From contig OX419755.1 of NCBI GenBank assembly GCA_948567375.1, positions 68,886,944 to 68,950,943 of the forward strand: DNA of 64,000 bases, in the 5' to 3' direction. This document shows, piece by piece, positions 12,101 through 23,790 of the stretch. Numbering within the stretch: the stretch's first letter is position 1; each line of letters starts with the position of its first letter. The stretch is from Lunularia cruciata (taxonomy: Eukaryota; Streptophyta; Marchantiopsida; Lunulariales; Lunulariaceae). The notes beneath the pieces were generated by a model. It was given only the letters and a program-made list of their open reading frames with translations, had not been told where the DNA came from and searched no databases. The translations under genes were made by a program, and so were the position numbers.

Positions 12101-12700
12101 GTTGCTTTACTAACCAACTTCCCTTCCAAGGACTCATCTCTCTTCTAAGCTTGCTCTTTGGTTGCCTTCTTAGCAAACTTCCCATCTTGGGACTCCACTC
12201 CCTTCAAGGTTTGCTCTATGGCTACCTTCTCAACAAACTTCCTATCTTGGGACCGACTATTCTTAAGTGTCTTACTCAGAGGTGCCAGACAACCTAATCG
12301 GAAATTCCTACCTTGGTGTTGTGCTTGAATTTGGCGTCAGGTCCAATCAAATTGAACCTTATGACGTTCAAGCCAAAGTAGACCCAAAATGATGTCATAG
12401 TGAGGAGGTACCACTACAAACCTCATACACTCCAAATACTCCTTCCCAATCTTGAAGGTAACAGGATGCAAGGTGCGGAATGCAGAACCCTTTCTACCAT
12501 CCGCCATCATCAAACTACTTCCAATCACTGGCTTGATAGGAATACCCAATTCCTGTACTACTTGCATAAACATGCAATTCTATGAACTTCCAAAATCAAC
12601 CAAAGTCCTACAACCCCGATTAGATATCGTACCTTGCAAGTGAAGCAAACTTGCATAGGTCGAGCCTTCAATCCCATTGGAACTAATCAAGCTCCCAATA
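9110..12700 (-). pseudogene. A1 pol remnant: PR-RT-RNase H-IN-chromodomain
   Basis: The domains occur in order on the minus strand. Protease is about 12640-12337, with ELGIPIKPVIGSSLMMADGR and LGLLWLERHKV. RT is about 11950-11190, with [29 protein letters not shown] and catalytic [11 protein letters not shown] (11436 downwards), then FLGHKISSEGIK. RNase H is about 11041-10650, with DFDVSNFAI and NHKPLLQTLHLEH. The integrase core is about 10018-9719, with ISNRDPRFT and TAYHPQTNGQT. The chromodomain is about 9240-9130, with EYKVLWKGYPLHDATWEP. Frameshifts separate the pieces, for example between 11628 and 11618, and at 11436. It is an inactive copy related to the A2 pol. Confidence 0.9.
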
Positions 12701-12716
12701 GGCAACTCAAAATCTC

Positions 12717-13672
12717 CTACTGGAATTTTTTGCTTCCTTGATCATTTGGTTCCACAAACTCTCTAGGCAACTTGTCGAGGTCACCCATTCCTAAGTGGAC
12801 ATTTTGCAATGCAATGTCCAACTTGGTGATAATAAAAACAACCTCCATTTTATCACAATCTTTATCTATTTGCTGCACCAAGTGGCCTCCATTGGATAAC
12901 ATCAATCTCATTGGTACTGGTTCTTCCACCCGTGCATATTGTACTGGTAAGCTTGGTGTAAGTCAAGGTCAAGACCAAGTCGTTGCAACCAAGGAATCAA
13001 AATGCTGAGCCAATTGCATGGCTTCTTCTACGTTTTGTGCTTCTTGCATGGTCATCTCTTATTTGGTTTGTGACTTCAATCCCCGCACAAATTGATCCAG
13101 AACTTCTCCTTCTTGTTTATCTGGAATTTGTATGATGATGTTCTGAAATTATGTGATGTTGCCTCTTACTTAGCCAATTTGCTTTAACTCCGCCAATTTA
13201 TCTTGTGTGGCTCGGGTGACATTTATAGTTTGAAATTGACCAAGTATTGCATCCTTGAATTCTATCTATGTCAAGATTTGTGCATTTGTCTATCATTCAG
13301 CTCCAACATTCAAGTGGAGCGACGTGATAGATTATTGCAATAATTTGTTGCTCCACTAAACAATAAATTGTTGCTCCAAAGTTTTGCCACACCATCCAAT
13401 TGGCTAGAAGCCAAGAGAATGTGTTTCTATTCATCTTGAAGATTGGTGGCTTTGAAGTAACATTCGCAATCAAACACAAAATTCTCCATTGTGCTTGGAA
13501 GATTCTTGCCTTCAAACACCTTGGGTTTTGGATATTGAATACAATCTTCTCCATCTCGGACTGATGCTCTCTCTACATGTTCTTGTTGTTGTTGGTCTCG
13601 TTCATCCAACAATCGAGTAAGGTGCTCAATCTATTGCTGCATCGCAAGGATAACATCCGGTATTGCCGCCAT
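12717..13672 (-). pseudogene. A1 gag remnant
   Basis: The minus-strand ATG at 13672 begins MAAIPDVILAMQQ, matching A2 gag from 54052. TRLLDERDQQQQEH and PKPKVFEGKNLPSTMENFVF follow. The zinc-knuckle region is frame-shifted, and its end lies at 12717 (EPNDQGSKK). Where A2 has a TGA stop at 54109, this copy keeps CGA. Confidence 0.8.
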
Positions 13673-13705
13673 AGCTACTACTCTATCCTACTACTCCCAA
13701 TTTAT

Positions 13706-13921
13706 CTAATTGACTAACACATAAATACAACACGTCCACCTTTCTCTATAAGTGACAACCGGAAGTATCAAGGGTTCTTTAGACATGGTGATCATATGTA
13801 GAAAATCTTGCCCAAAGCGTGAAGTAATGAATTGTGTGAAGTGATGCTTGGGTAATATCTGGACATGAAAATCCCAATGGTTTGGCAGAAGTGGATTTGG
13901 TGGTCCATAAATTCCATCCAT
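13706..13921 (-). CDS. A1 leader ORF (MDGIYGPPNP...), 71 codons
   Basis: A short ORF directly after the primer binding site and before gag. It begins MDGIYGPPNPLLPNHW, continues FITSRFGQDFLHMI, and ends LPVVTYRERWTCCIYVLVN. It is preserved at protein level in A2 and A3, and its C-terminal half resembles the leader ORF of C1. Function is unknown. No membrane segment or zinc motif is evident. Confidence 0.65.
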   Translation of the reverse strand: MDGIYGPPNPLLPNHWDFHVQILPKHHFTQFITSRFGQDFLHMITMSKEPLILPVVTYRERWTCCIYVLVN

Positions 13922-13930
13922 CCCGTTCTT

Positions 13931-13943
13931 GCTCTAATACCAA
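13931..13943 (-). other. A1 primer binding site (tRNA-iMet type)
   Basis: TTGGTATTAGAGC on the minus strand, directly next to the 5' LTR end. It differs by one base from the canonical plant PBS TGGTATCAGAGC. Confidence 0.85.
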
Positions 13944-14369
13944 TGTAAAAGATCAAGACCAAGGAGAGAAATAAGAGAATGGAAACTCACATTGGGACAC
14001 TTGAATGTGGGAGAACTCCAAATGCCTAGCATGAGCTTTGGCTTTGGTATTTATAGGTAGCATACAAGGCTCTTGAGAAGCTTCTCAAGAAGCTTCCTCA
14101 AGCCGCTTTCTTAGAGTGCAAGCCAAATTAACTAGGAAGCTTCTCAAGAAGCTTCCTTCTAGAAGCCGCATACTTGACGTGCAAGCTAAGCTAGTTGAAA
14201 GCTTCTAGAAGTTTCCTTCTAGAAGCTACTTACTTGAGGTGCAAGCTAAGCTAGCCAAGAAGCTTCCCAAGAAGCTTCCTAGATACTTCCTGAATATTCT
14301 AAGCTAATTTGTCTTATGTGCTACTTTGTAAGCCCAACTAACTTTGTCGCTAAACTCCATATTGTTACA
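13944..14369 (-). repeat. 5' LTR of A1
   Basis: 426 bp, the partner of 8666-9090. It is followed by the ACAAG duplication at 14370-14374. Confidence 0.9.
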
Positions 14370-14374
14370 ACAAG

Positions 14375-15370
14375 CACATGAGGACTTTCCATCTTTGTTT
14401 ATTTTCAGATTGGACTAGAGGTTTATAGTCTTCCTTGATGGAACGATAGTGTGAGGATACATTACATTCTCTCTTAGTTGACTCATCCATTCCTCAAGCT
14501 ACAAGAGCATGTCTTTGCTCGTGCTCTGGCTAGGGTGTAGGCTCTTGGATCCTAGCTTGTCCATGCATTAGGGCATTTTTGACTCGCACTAGCTACTTTC
14601 TCTACAATGATAAGGTTTTGCCTAGGTTTGTTTCACCCATCTAGATCTGCATTACTCACTTGTGAGTGTGGTTCTACACTAGATGCAGCAGCGGTCCATG
14701 TGACATGGTATCCTTTTGGAGGATAGAGGATAACTACCCATGATGCTATTAGGGACATAATATTTGCTATGGCCCAAGAGAGTGGATACTTGGCATGGAG
14801 GGAACATTCATATGCTTTTCAGATGACATTTGTCAAGGTAGACTAATACTTGGTCCAAGATGATCATGTGACAATAAAAGATGTCATGGTTATGGACCCT
14901 ATGTAGGATATAATGTTTAAGGGAGTGATTACCCATCCCCATGGATGGGTGGCAAGTGCAGCAGTAGGTTATAAGGTCTCCAAGTATAGGAGCATGCAAT
15001 GAGGTCACCTCTTTTTTCCTCTAGCCTTGGAGTTATATGGAGTGATGACATGACATTTGACACATTTGTTAGGGAGTGCACAAGAGTTTATTATGTTAGG
15101 CGTTAGGGGGTACCACTCTCACTCTTATACTTTGTAGCATGTTTTGGAACATGTGTCCATTGCTCTATAGAGGGCAGTGGTTGGTGCAATCCATAGGAGA
15201 GTAATCACCTAGGTGTTCTTTGGATGCTCCAATTGTTTGTAGACCGTACGACTTGCATAGCTTAGATATCTTAGGTGTAGTAGGCAGATTTCTCATATAG
15301 ACTCTATTGAGGCTTAGCCTCATTTTACCCTTTTTTTCTCTCCCTTGTATGGCTCGATGGGGTCTTCCTA
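14375..15370 (+). pseudogene. LINE copy 1, 3' part with nuclease-like C-terminus
   Basis: This resumes LINE copy 1 after A1. Around 14850-15130 the plus strand encodes, with stops, HVTIKDVMVMDPM, ITHPHGWVAS, GYKVSKYRSMQ, then LFFPLALELYGVM. The DVMVMDP...K..KY pattern resembles the PD-(D/E)XK (restriction-like) endonuclease placed after RT in early-branching LINEs; that assignment is inference. Homologous tails occur at 15370-15937 (minus strand) and 48440-49175 (plus strand). The end near 15370 abuts the inverted copy 2. Confidence 0.65.
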
Positions 15371-18300
15371 TCCTTCATGTTTTCTATACGGTTGCCCTTT
15401 CTTTGAGCTATAATTGAGCTATGCAAGTCAAATAGTCTAAAAACTTTTGGAGCATATCAAGAATCATCATGTAATTTTATTTCTCTCCTATGGATTGCAT
15501 CCACCAATGTTATCTTTAGAGCAATAGACTCACATTGTGTAAAATCTGTTGTTAAGAAGCGTCATCTAGTTTAACTGCTCTCTTATAGATTGCACCAACC
15601 AATGTTCTTTGTAGAGCAATAAACACAGATTCCTAAGATATGTAGTAAGATGTGAGAGTGAGAGTGATACCCTTGACATCTAGAATGAGATGTCTTTGTG
15701 CACTCCTTAAAAATGTATCAAATGCTACATCCATTGTTCCATATAACTCCAAGGCTAGAGGAACAAAGAGATGATCTCGTTGCATACTCCTATACTTGGA
15801 GGCCTTACTTGTTGCTACTCTTCTTGCCACCCATCCAAGAGGATGGTCAATAACTCCCTTTGACATTGCATCATGTGTAGGGTCCATAATAAAATATTTG
15901 TTATTGTCACTTGATCATCTTGGACCAAGTATAGGTCTATAATACCCATTTGTGCATATGTGTGGTATTGTGATATTTAGCTTAGTATAACAAGTACTTG
16001 AGAGATATTATTTATATAGATAAAAGATGGTTCTACATTTGTTATGATTAGCTAAAGTTAGTCATAGCTAAGATAGAAGGGACCTTACTTTAGAGGAAGT
16101 AGAAAAGATGAGCACCACTATTTTGGATTCTAGTGTGTTGACTTGGTATTATTCCTAGGTGTTTGGCTTTGAGGAAAGAGTTGAGAACTCTTGGGTCCGC
16201 AAGCCTTTTTGTTTTGGACTCTTCTCTAGTCCAAGGATAGTCCATGTGAAGGAATTTGACTTAGTAGTTGGGTCAAGAATAAGATCACATGCTTAGTGGA
16301 ATATGCCTATGTGAATAGATATTCCTTTATAATTTTTGACTTTACTTGACTTTTAGCTTAGTTACTTGAATTACTATGGTAAATAGTAACTTTGGTGGGA
16401 AAATATTTCACAAGCATATAAACTAAGGGGTGAGGAGGTACTTATCATCCTTTCATTTGAAACTATCTCTCTCTCATTGAGTTCTCTAGTGAGCAATGTC
16501 TTGAGTCTTGGAGTGTTAGCCTTGGAGGAGTATGATGGAGTTGGGGTTCTTTGCCTTCTTAGTCCATGGTGCGTTACCATAATAACTATCAGAGGTTCCT
16601 CCTGAGTGAGAGACAAGTTGGCTCATAGGTCTGTTTTGACTCATGTTATCTACAAAGAATACCAATGCTCCTTTTAGGCAAGGTATCCACTCTCTTGTGC
16701 CATGGCAAATAATAAATTCTTAATAGTATTATGGGTAGCTATCCTCTATCTTCCAAAAGGAAATTATGTCATATAGACCATGGTTGCATCTAGTGTAGAA
16801 CTAGACTCACAAGTGAGTAATGAAGATGGAGATGTGTAGACCAAACCTAGGCGGAACCTCATCATTGTAGAGAAAGTAGTTGGTAAGAGTTAAAATGCCC
16901 TAATGCATGGGTAGAGCTAGGATCCAAGAGCATGCATCCTTGCTAGAGCAAGAGCAAAGTTATGCTCTAGTAGCATGAGGAATGGATGAGTCAACTAAGT
17001 TAGAATGTAATGTATGCTAAAATTATCACTCTACCAAGGAAGACTACAAAACTTTGGTCCAATTTGACAATAGGGAAACAAAGGATAGAAGGTTCTCTTG
17101 TGCTTGTGGTTATATATTTTCTCTTGTCTACCACACTAATACTTAGAGAGAAAAAGATCCCTCCTCCATCTTGGTCACATGCATCTCCAAGATTGGTCTA
17201 TCAACAACTACAAAATGAGAGGAAAGTAGAGGTGCCAAGAAAGCCTAACTACCCAAAAATGCTAAGGTGCCATCTCCTCCATAGATAGTAGGTATACCTC
17301 TCTACATAATATTGGTAAAGATGTCTATCTATGTGTCAAATCCCTTGTCACACATCCAAATGTCCTTGGTCCAATGATATCACCAAAGACACCCTTAATC
17401 CTCATATCAAATGCTCTCAAGTGTGATAAGAAGGTCATGGAAGAGAGAACAATGCAAAGAAGGTAGGTTGGTCTGCATGAAATACTAGAGGAGAGTATAC
17501 TAAATTCCACCTATGGATCTCTTAGTAGAGAGAAGTCATCCACATGAAGAATATCCTCTGCAAGTGCTATGTTTAGGAAACGTGTGACAAAATCCTTGGA
17601 TCCTATTGGTATTCTAAGACTACATAGGCTATATGTAGATGTGATAAAACCCTCTAGAAGTTGAAGGCAAGGAGGAATACCTAGAAGGGACCATGCTCTA
17701 CACTTTGGCACCTTGACTCTCAAACCTACAAGATGAAGCTTGATAGTCAAGTGGTGAAAGGCCTCCCTAATATGATCTACAAGGCCTACAATATGTGTCT
17801 TATCTACCAAAGAGGGAAAAATGAAAACTTGCATAGCCAAAGTAGTAGATAAGAGGGCTCTAAAGTGAGCCATAGCAAAAAAGGTCCCCCTAAAGGATCT
17901 CGCTATCATGTACCAATGATTGACTCCAAGACAATGACTCCCTCCTTTGAGAAGCCATCCTGGTAATAAAGAGAAAAAGGAGAGCCATAAAAAGACCACA
18001 AAAAAGGAATAAGACTTGCCAAGGATCCATTGGCATCCCTAAGCTCTCTAAAGATGGATGCGCATGAGCCGCTATTAAGAGCATTCTCAACATCCACTTG
18101 TAGAATAACCCATTTGGGATGGATATTTAGGAGATCTCTTATGCTTAGAGATATAGCTTCACAAATTCCAGTTGTAGCAACTCCAAATTGATGTGAATTA
18201 AGATGCTATTAAAAGTGAGAATGATGCTGAAGGATAATGGTATGGTTAACAAGATGCAAAAGACCTCCCCAATAGCAATTGGTCTAATGCCCCACGTTCC

Positions 18301-19115
18301 TTTTTCCATCACAAAAGTAGACTAGCACCTAACACTTGACTAATTGATATAGGAATCTCTTCCTTTGCTACAACTATAGCAACATGAAATAGCTTGATAA
18401 AACTATTAGAAAGAAATCTAGCTAGAAGTAATCTCTAAGATGCTTATATACCATCTCTAACAAGCATCTTGAAGAGAGGTGTGGGGTAGTGCTTAACTCC
18501 TATGCAAAAAGTAGTCTATCAAGACATAAAAGCTGCTAAGGTTGATAGTCTAAGACCTCTTGTGGTGCTCCTTCTCCTACAAAATGATGTAATAAGTGAA
18601 AGGAAGAGGAAGTCTCATTAGTAGGAGCCATAGAAAATGGATGTAGGGCTTGTGTTGCTCTATTATACTCTTTGCTTGACCCAATATCCTACACCATGTA
18701 TGGAATCTATAGTATCTTATGGTTGAACTTATCTCTTGTGACATGTAACTTGTACAAAATCCTCCTATATGGTAGCCTAATTCCCTACTTGGAATCTGCA
18801 AAATCTAGCAGCCACCTCTCATTTCCTTGCATGCACTCTTCTAGTATAGCAAAGATACTATCATGGGAGTAAGAATAATAAGAACTAAGCTAACTCATTC
18901 ATGGAATCATGAGCCAGTTGATCAAGTGGTAAGCAAAAAGCCTATATATGCTCATTATGGAGTGTACAAGAAAGCATATGGAATAGGAGTAAACAAGGAA
19001 AAAAGTCTCAAAATAACCTTAAAATACAACCCATATGAGATGCTAACCACTCACACAACTCGATCAATATCTTTAATGTGGTCAATGGAAGGATAGACAA
19101 AGCATGTATAATCCC
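15370..19115 (-). pseudogene. LINE copy 2, inverted relative to copy 1 (decayed)
   Basis: The minus strand carries the same LINE as 6590-15370, starting near 19115 (GGGATTATACATGC, DYTCFVYPSIDHIKDIDRVV-like). RT pieces are at 18100-17500, including SIFRELRDANGS, FFAMAHFRALLS, SLVDKTHIVGL (second catalytic aspartate replaced by lysine), VGLRVKVPKCRAWS and EDILHVDDFSLLRDP. The nuclease-like tail is at 15890-15640 (MSKGVIDHPLGWVARR, SKASKYRSMQRDHLFVPLALELYG). It is interrupted by a solo LTR of family B at 15938-16627. Near 15485-15625 a segment of about 45 bp containing the GCTCTA...TGCAATC core occurs twice in tandem. Confidence 0.75.
15938..16627 (+). repeat. Solo LTR of family B inside LINE copy 2
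   Basis: About 690 bp, matching the LTRs of element B at 31848 and 38971 along the whole length, starting TATAATACCCATTTGTGC instead of TGTAACACCC. GGTCT lies on both sides (15934-15938 and 16628-16632; the left boundary is ambiguous by one base). With the LTR removed, the flanks match LINE copy 1 (CCAAGTATAGGTCT then TTGAC). Confidence 0.88.
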
Positions 19116-19275
19116 TGGTGTCAACAATCTTGATGTGGTTGCTCATCTCACATGAGCATCTTAAGTGGTCCAATCGTAGTCATTGTACATCTTTCCCACA
19201 TGAATTTTTACCTCTTGCAAGGTAAAGAGTCAATGACACAATAAGAATGATGTGTCTCAAGCAACTCTAGAAGGC

Positions 19276-19556
19276 CTCACATGGGAAGTGAATTAGGATG
19301 TGGTTTTGCATATATGGTGAGCTACATTGTGGTTTTTTAGGTAAAGAGAGAAGTAGTATGTGTTATTATCATTCTTCTTGTGCTAGCTATTGCTTCATGA
19401 GTTCATGTTATTATCATTCTTCTTGTGCTAGCTATGGCTAGTGAAGCCATAGCTAGCACAAGAAGAATGATAATAACACATACTACTTCTCTTTGTACCT
19501 ATAAAACCACAATGTAGCTCCCCATACATGCAAAACTACATCCTACTTCACATGAG
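19276..19556. mobile_element. Fold-back or MITE-like element with a perfect 34-bp hairpin
   Basis: The left arm (19276-19390) and right arm (19449-19556) are inverted repeats of about 108-115 bp with few mismatches. The left arm starts CTCACATGGGAAGTGAA; the right arm ends CTTCACATGAG. Between them lies a second direct copy of the inner arm, so 19406-19439 pairs perfectly with 19445-19478 around the loop AGTGA. No transposase is encoded and no clear target duplication was found. It could be a nonautonomous DNA element or a small-RNA-producing inverted repeat. Confidence 0.8.
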
Positions 19557-22500
19557 TATATACTAACTCTCAAAACACTAAATATTATAAACTATCATGA
19601 AAGTATCTCTATAATTTTATGGTAGAACTAGAATATGAAACCAAAGAATAAAATTGAAAATTCTTGACAAATCATTCTCATCATGAATTAATCACCCCAA
19701 ACACTAAAAATTTAGATGTCTTCATATCTTTCTACTAGATTCTCCATAGCTTTCAATGAAAATACCAATAGAATTGGAATTGGAAAACTAAAAGAATAGA
19801 CTATTCATGGTGTAGATTAGTGTACTCAAGAATTCCAAAATTTATACTCAATCTCTCATTCTCCTTCATCGCATGCTGGAGTCCAATTACTATTGAGATG
19901 ATGATGTTACTCATAAGAGAGAAGAGCACAACCTTTCACTCCTGGCCCTAGCTACTAGCACAATTTTTTAAGCATTTCCACCAATCTTTCTGAATGTTTG
20001 AAATTAAAGACTTTGGTGAACTTTGCTCTACATTTTCTTCCGTCCTTGTTATATAATCTTTCTTCTACTTTTTTCTTGATGGGGTTTGGATGATATATCT
20101 GTATTTATTTATGCATATAGATCCTAGGTAATGCAAGGAAGTGGAAAAATTTGGGCGTGGAGATGAAAGAAAATGATATAATACTAACAAAGATATCTTA
20201 TTAAGCGAGCAACATCTATGCCAAACAGATTCTAAAATTTATTAGGGAAATCCTCCTCATTTACATGATAGATACTCTTTGCATTATCATGTCATTATCC
20301 TTGATTATGCTCTTTACTATAATTTAATTTGGGAATTACTCTTTATTTACACTAAAACACTATTATTATTAGCATTATCATGTCACTCTTGTAACTATAA
20401 TGTTGAGTACGGTATGCTTCTATTGAATAAATTTATTGGTCATAGGCTAAATGTTTCAGGAATCTTGGTTACTACAGAGAGGATGTTACTCATTAAAGAT
20501 ATCATTATTGAGAGGGTTTTCTATGCTCCTTTCTATGCTTTAGTATAATTTTATCTATGAATTCCTCTTTATTTACACTATAGAACAGTTACTGTTGTCA
20601 TAATTAGAGAGAAAAAGGCAATCACGTAGAACACATGAAGGATGGGAAGACCTCATCCTTCACAATGTCACGCTTATAAGTAACTTAGTTCACATTTATT
20701 CAGTTTGTATCTGTTGTGGTCGTCACAATGATAAGTAACTTAGTTCACTTTCATTCAGTTTCCTATATGTTTGAGGGTCCCCATAGTCCATATTTCTATT
20801 GCTCAGTGTCAAATTTTTGCCTTTTTTTGTATGCTTATGTTGGTAATTGGAGATAATTTTATTCAGTTATTTTAGGATGGAATGGAGTCAGACTTGCAAC
20901 TCGACAAATTTTTTGGTTACATCCATTCGGGCAAATAAAGCGGCTATTAATCTGTGCTCATAAACAGCGTAGGTGATTTGGTTACCTCTTGGGATTCTGG
21001 ATTATTTTATTATTTTTTAACAGTTGAAATTTCCACTATTTTGCTTGTGATAGTGTTTTAGCACTAGCACCTCACTATTGCTTTTTTACTGATATATGTC
21101 ACTGTCTGTATTAGACAAATCTATTGGTTGTTGATTAAATGTTTCAAGACTCTTGGTCAATAAAGGAGAGGACGTTACTCATAAGAAATGCCATTATTGG
21201 GAGCTTTTACTTCGTACTCCTTTCTATGCTTGGCATACTCCGTGAGTTTATGTAGAATCTTTACAAAAAGGGGTTGCAAATGCTATAGACGGTGTTGGGT
21301 ACTTAAAAAGAAATTTGTACTTGCCCATTTCTGATACTTTACTTCGGCAGAACACATAAAAAAGTTAATATCAATCAGCTGCAAAAATACTAATCCTTAT
21401 CACTCAAAGAACCTGAAGGTACTATATGTATTGTAAAGACTGGAAAAAGTAACCAACTTTGAAAAGAAAGGGAACATAAACTTCTTTACTATCAAAATTT
21501 GGAGTTTTTAGCGATTAGTGTGAAGAACGAATTAATATAATTCATTAAGCTCATACTTTCTAATTTCATTGAAGTTTGATTGTGTTTTATGGTCCGAGAG
21601 ATATCATGGAGGATGACCTTAGAGAAAACCATGTGCAGACTTTTGAGGTTTTAAGGGAGGCTTAGTCCCTTTCCCATTGAGGTTTTAAGCCAAACCTAGT
21701 CCTTTAGAAACCATTGATTAGTATTGAGGTTTCAAGCCAAGCCTAGTTCCTTTTGAAACCAATCTCATTTAATTACTAGGCCTTTTTCAACCACTCTAAT
21801 GATGATTGCATGGGAAAATCATAAACACTTATAACATAAAGGTGTGATCTGTTTTCCTCTATTAAAATAAAGTAGCTTCAATTTCAAAGGATAGTATTGA
21901 GAGGAAAGTATCTTTAAATTACTAAGCTTTTCCAAACCAATCTAATATGATTGGTCTGGAAAAGATAAAGGATCCACAAATACAGCAAAGCAACTCCACC
22001 TTTTCTTCTCTCCATTCAAGCAAGGTAGCTCCCATTTCAAGGATAGATTGTCTATAGAGAGGTTATGCAACAACTCTTCATCTCCTTGTTTGGTTCTTGT
22101 CACTTGCAACCTTTTGATATAGTTTATAACTTCTCTCTCCATTATCTTTCATTCACTCATCAAAATGAATTTTCAACTGAAAGATTTTCCATGCTAGTAC
22201 TACTATCTTTATGTGGTAAGATCTCTCCAAAAACGTAGTGCTGATATATGGGATTTGACCATATCATTCATATGAGAGATCTTCACTCTAAACACAACTT
22301 TGGTAAAGATTCTTTTTCTTCAAACAAGATAATTACACACTCCACTAACAGATCAGATTTTCACATACAAGAATGAGTTTTTCTCTTATACTAGGATGTC
22401 ATGTGTTGTTTTATATGACTTTCAACTTAAGGATTCCATTAATAGTTAAATTAATGATAAAGTTCCAATTTTGTAAACTTATGGTGTGGATTGAAGCAAG

Positions 22501-23790
22501 AAGTGGAATGAGGCACTTGAATAACATACATGTTAAGAAAGTATATCAACCTTTATTTCTTTCTAAGTGCACTTTATAAAAGTAGTTATCCAAGTGAGTG
22601 AAGTGAGGGAAGAGTGAGTACAAGCTTTATAGTTGATTAGGATTGTTTAATTGCTTTGTATTTTGTGGATATAGACTTTGAAATACCTCTTGATTATCTT
22701 CATAATTGAGAGGAATATTATCATTATTAGTTAATTGTCTTTGAGTTATTTATATGAACTTATTTCTTTTTCTAGACTTTGATCATTTTCCAAGTTTGAA
22801 TAGGTTATAATAGGTGCTAACCAAAGACACCAAATTTGGTATGGATGAAAACTAGCTTAGATATGTGTACTTTTATTTCACTTTGATTGTTAAAGTACCT
22901 ATTTCAATCTTATTTAAGATCAAAAAATTTTACAAACAAGAAGGTATAGACTTTGCTTCAAAGTTTATGAATTAATCTTAAAATTATAACTAGCCAATTT
23001 TAAATACTAAGAGTGTGGTATTGCTTGAAAATCTAAAAGTTTAAATGGACAAATTTTGGATGGTGCATTAAAATACATTTATCTTATATAAAAAATATAT
23101 AAATTAAAAAAATACTATGAGAAAGATAAATTGAAGATAAATGGACCATTCAAAATTAGTGAGTTTAACCTTTTAGATTTCTCAATTCTCTAATCAATTA
23201 GTTAGTTAGTTTAACCTTCTAAATTATTTATTCTCAAAATTAGTTAGTAAGTCCATACAATCTTATCTTAAGATTTTATCTTGTATAATCCAACTCCAAA
23301 TAATGTAATAAATAAATAAATAATAAAAATATAAAGTCTTTTTTGATGAGCATATGAATAAAGTACTTAAGTAAAATAGGATAAAAATAAGGAATCAATA
23401 GAAAATATATATTCTAAAGCTTTTTACTTTAAAGTGGAGAATAAATGGAATTTCTTTTAATTATTTTAAAACCTCTATCTTATAACTTAGTTAAGACTTT
23501 TACAATTTAGAATCTTGAATAGATTTTCCTTTCATATATCAATATAAATATTTTAAAGAATTTAGGATTTTTACCATTTATAGAGATATTTTATATCTTG
23601 AAATTTTTCCTAAATAATCTTAAGAATATAAGTAAATTGATATTTAATTATAAAAATTGATTTTATGAGTGTTTATTTAAGGTCACTCTATAGGTTCTAT
23701 AGCTTGAGTAAAAACTAATACAAGTTTAATTGATAATATATAAAATTTAGGAGAGAAATTATAACCTTAAAAATTATATATATATGGTGT
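19557..23790. other. AT-rich noncoding region with diverged direct repeats
   Basis: No gene is recognised. About 20400-20545 resembles 21090-21235, sharing GTTACTCAT...CATTATTG and CTCCTTTCTATGCTT. A tandem pair with core AAGTAACTTAGTTCAC lies at about 20665-20770. A tandem pair of roughly 135-bp units starts near 21773 and 21917, both opening with an AATTACTA core. A short pair at 21640-21765 repeats GAGGTTTTAAGCCAAACCTAGT-like cores. From 22.7 to 23.8 kb the DNA is very AT-rich with an (AATA)n tract at 23308-23330. These look like old repeats worn beyond recognition. Confidence 0.5.

Larger units (their letters stand above)
8666..14369 (-). mobile_element. Ty3/gypsy chromovirus A1, full-length but dead, minus strand
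   Basis: The element is 5.7 kb, bounded by ACAAG target duplications. Its LTRs are 8666-9090 (3' in element sense) and 13944-14369 (5'), both TG...CA. A PBS complementary to initiator tRNA-Met lies at 13931-13943 (TTGGTATTAGAGC on the minus strand). The polypurine tract is at 9091-9104 (GCGGTAGGGGAATA on the minus strand). Internal order on the minus strand is leader ORF, gag, protease, RT, RNase H, integrase, chromodomain. It belongs to the same family as A2 and A3. Every pol domain carries stops or frameshifts. Confidence 0.93.
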
